25,354 nucleotides of DNA from a virus. The translations under genes were made by a program, and so were the position numbers. The notes under the pieces were generated by a model that did not search any database, was not told the DNA's origin, and was given only the letters and a program-made list of their open reading frames with translations. Below are positions 24,656 to 25,354 of the stretch, piece after piece. The stretch is taken from the IMG/VR virus record IMGVR_UViG_3300034092_000751, positions 1 to 25,354 of that record; one strand, 5' to 3'. Numbering within the stretch: the first letter of the stretch is position 1; each line of letters begins with the position of its first letter.

Positions 24656-25305
24656 GACACTTTGATCCTTGTCTGACCGTCACGGTATGTGTCGGTGCGT
24701 TGTTTGCCGTCACCCAAGTTCTTGAGCAGCGCAATTGCCTGCATGTACATGTCTTGGTACAGCTTCACCATGTCAGCCTCGCCCTTCATGAAGCGAATGG
24801 CCTCTACCAGTGCGCCGTTGAGCAAAGCAGAATCGAAGTTCTCACCCAGCCACGTCTCACCTGCGGTCACGATGGACTCGGGGTAGTAGTAGTAGTGCAG
24901 CTCAGCCGCGTAAGTGGCGTCCGGTGTGGGTCCCAAGATGAACGTCAGCTCATTCACGTCGTTCGACTGAGGGCCGAAGATGGCGTAGTGCTTGGGCTTG
25001 CCGGTAGTAGCCGGATTGGGGTACGCCTGACGGATGAAGTTCACGTCCTTGTCCAGCAGGAACTCGTAGTTCCCGCCTGCAGCCGGGTAGATGGCCAACG
25101 AGTACACCGACAGGAAATCATTCGGCGCGGCCAGATACTTGTTGTTCGCAGTCAACGTGCCAGTGACGTTCTTGCGCAAGTTGGCCAACTGCACCGTGTT
25201 ATAGATTTTCTGCTCCGCCTGCTGGGCGAACATGGCGTACTGCTCCTCTGTGAACTCGTTTTCACAGATGTCAGCAATGTTGATCTTCAGCTCGGCGTAG
25301 TTCAT
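24652..25305 (-). CDS. Head-tail adaptor-like protein, 217 aa
   Basis: The start is the ATG at 25305. Mostly alpha-helical: the N-terminal helices contain NYAELKINIADICENEFTEE then FAQQAEQKIYNTVQLANLRK, followed by a beta insert (LTANNKYLAAPNDFLSVYSL) and helices at the end (FDSALLNGALVEAIRFMKGE, with VKLYQDMYMQAI after it). This layout matches small phage adaptor proteins at the portal-tail junction (SU10-type or T7 gp11-type), and I recall close unnamed relatives in aquatic phages. First complete gene in the window. The capsid genes would be expected upstream, outside the window. Confidence 0.7.
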   Translation of the reverse strand: MNYAELKINIADICENEFTEEQYAMFAQQAEQKIYNTVQLANLRKNVTGTLTANNKYLAAPNDFLSVYSLAIYPAAGGNYEFLLDKDVNFIRQAYPNPATTGKPKHYAIFGPQSNDVNELTFILGPTPDATYAAELHYYYYPESIVTAGETWLGENFDSALLNGALVEAIRFMKGEADMVKLYQDMYMQAIALLKNLGDGKQRTDTYRDGQTRIKVS

Positions 25306-25308
25306 GCT

Positions 25309-25354
25309 TTATGCCATTGGGCCTCGGGCCATGGTGCCCTTCGTGGCGCAGCCA
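25309..25354 (-). CDS. 3' end of upstream phage gene (partial)
   Basis: Only the last 14 codons and TAA (25311-25309) lie in the window, reading GCATKGTMARGPMA. The short basic C-terminus with a GCATKGT pattern is like small basic proteins near capsid and adaptor genes in related phages. The start is outside the window and the frame is inferred from the abutting downstream gene. Confidence 0.45.
   Translation of the reverse strand, partial: GCATKGTMARGPMA

Overview
The window is part of the late (virion and lysis) region of a tailed double-stranded DNA phage (Caudoviricetes), most likely podovirus-like and infecting a Gram-negative, G+C-rich host. The evidence is one unbroken run of 23 genes, all on the minus strand, with almost no intergenic space and with Shine-Dalgarno sequences of the AAGGA/GGAG type. 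The run holds tail-fibre proteins (one with a C-terminal peptidase S74 chaperone), a GH24 lysozyme with holin-like neighbours, a lipoprotein with a lipobox, and four large low-complexity proteins that resemble virion-internal (DNA-ejection) proteins. No integrase, transposase, tRNA, rRNA or CRISPR array is visible. A freshwater betaproteobacterial host is only a guess from base composition and family resemblance.

Layout in the direction of transcription (right to left). At 25354-23621 are the tail end of an upstream gene, a head-tail adaptor-like protein and two small structural proteins. At 23608-18229 is the fibre module: an Ala-rich repeat protein, a 778-residue fibre with an S74 domain, a 293-residue fibre-like protein, a glycine-rich protein and a small conserved protein. 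At 18226-17398 are two putative metalloproteins, a cupin and a 2-oxoglutarate/Fe(II) oxygenase. At 17389-14619 is the lysis and membrane block: a lipoprotein, a 32-residue membrane peptide, two membrane-anchored proteins, a holin-like protein and the endolysin, joined by overlapping stop and start codons. At 14587-12420 are a large beta-rich tail protein (nozzle or stabilisation candidate) and a small protein. At 12418-1 are four putative ejection proteins of 498, 1215, 599 and at least 1818 residues. The last carries an HExxH zincin motif and a C-terminal region resembling polyvalent-protein domain LPD38, and it runs off the left edge.

The genes look like one late transcription unit. Adaptor, nozzle and fibres would form the tail, the large proteins would be packaged and injected with the DNA, and the lysis block would release progeny. 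The cupin/oxygenase pair is the likeliest accessory function. The least ordinary items are the protease-bearing polyprotein, the oxygenase/cupin pair, a 32-residue membrane ORF coupled by ATGA to the lipoprotein gene, and the placement of about 9.6 kb of fibre, accessory and lysis genes between the adaptor region and the nozzle-like gene. There is no gene-free stretch longer than about 35 bases, and I see no promoter, terminator, riboswitch or attachment site.
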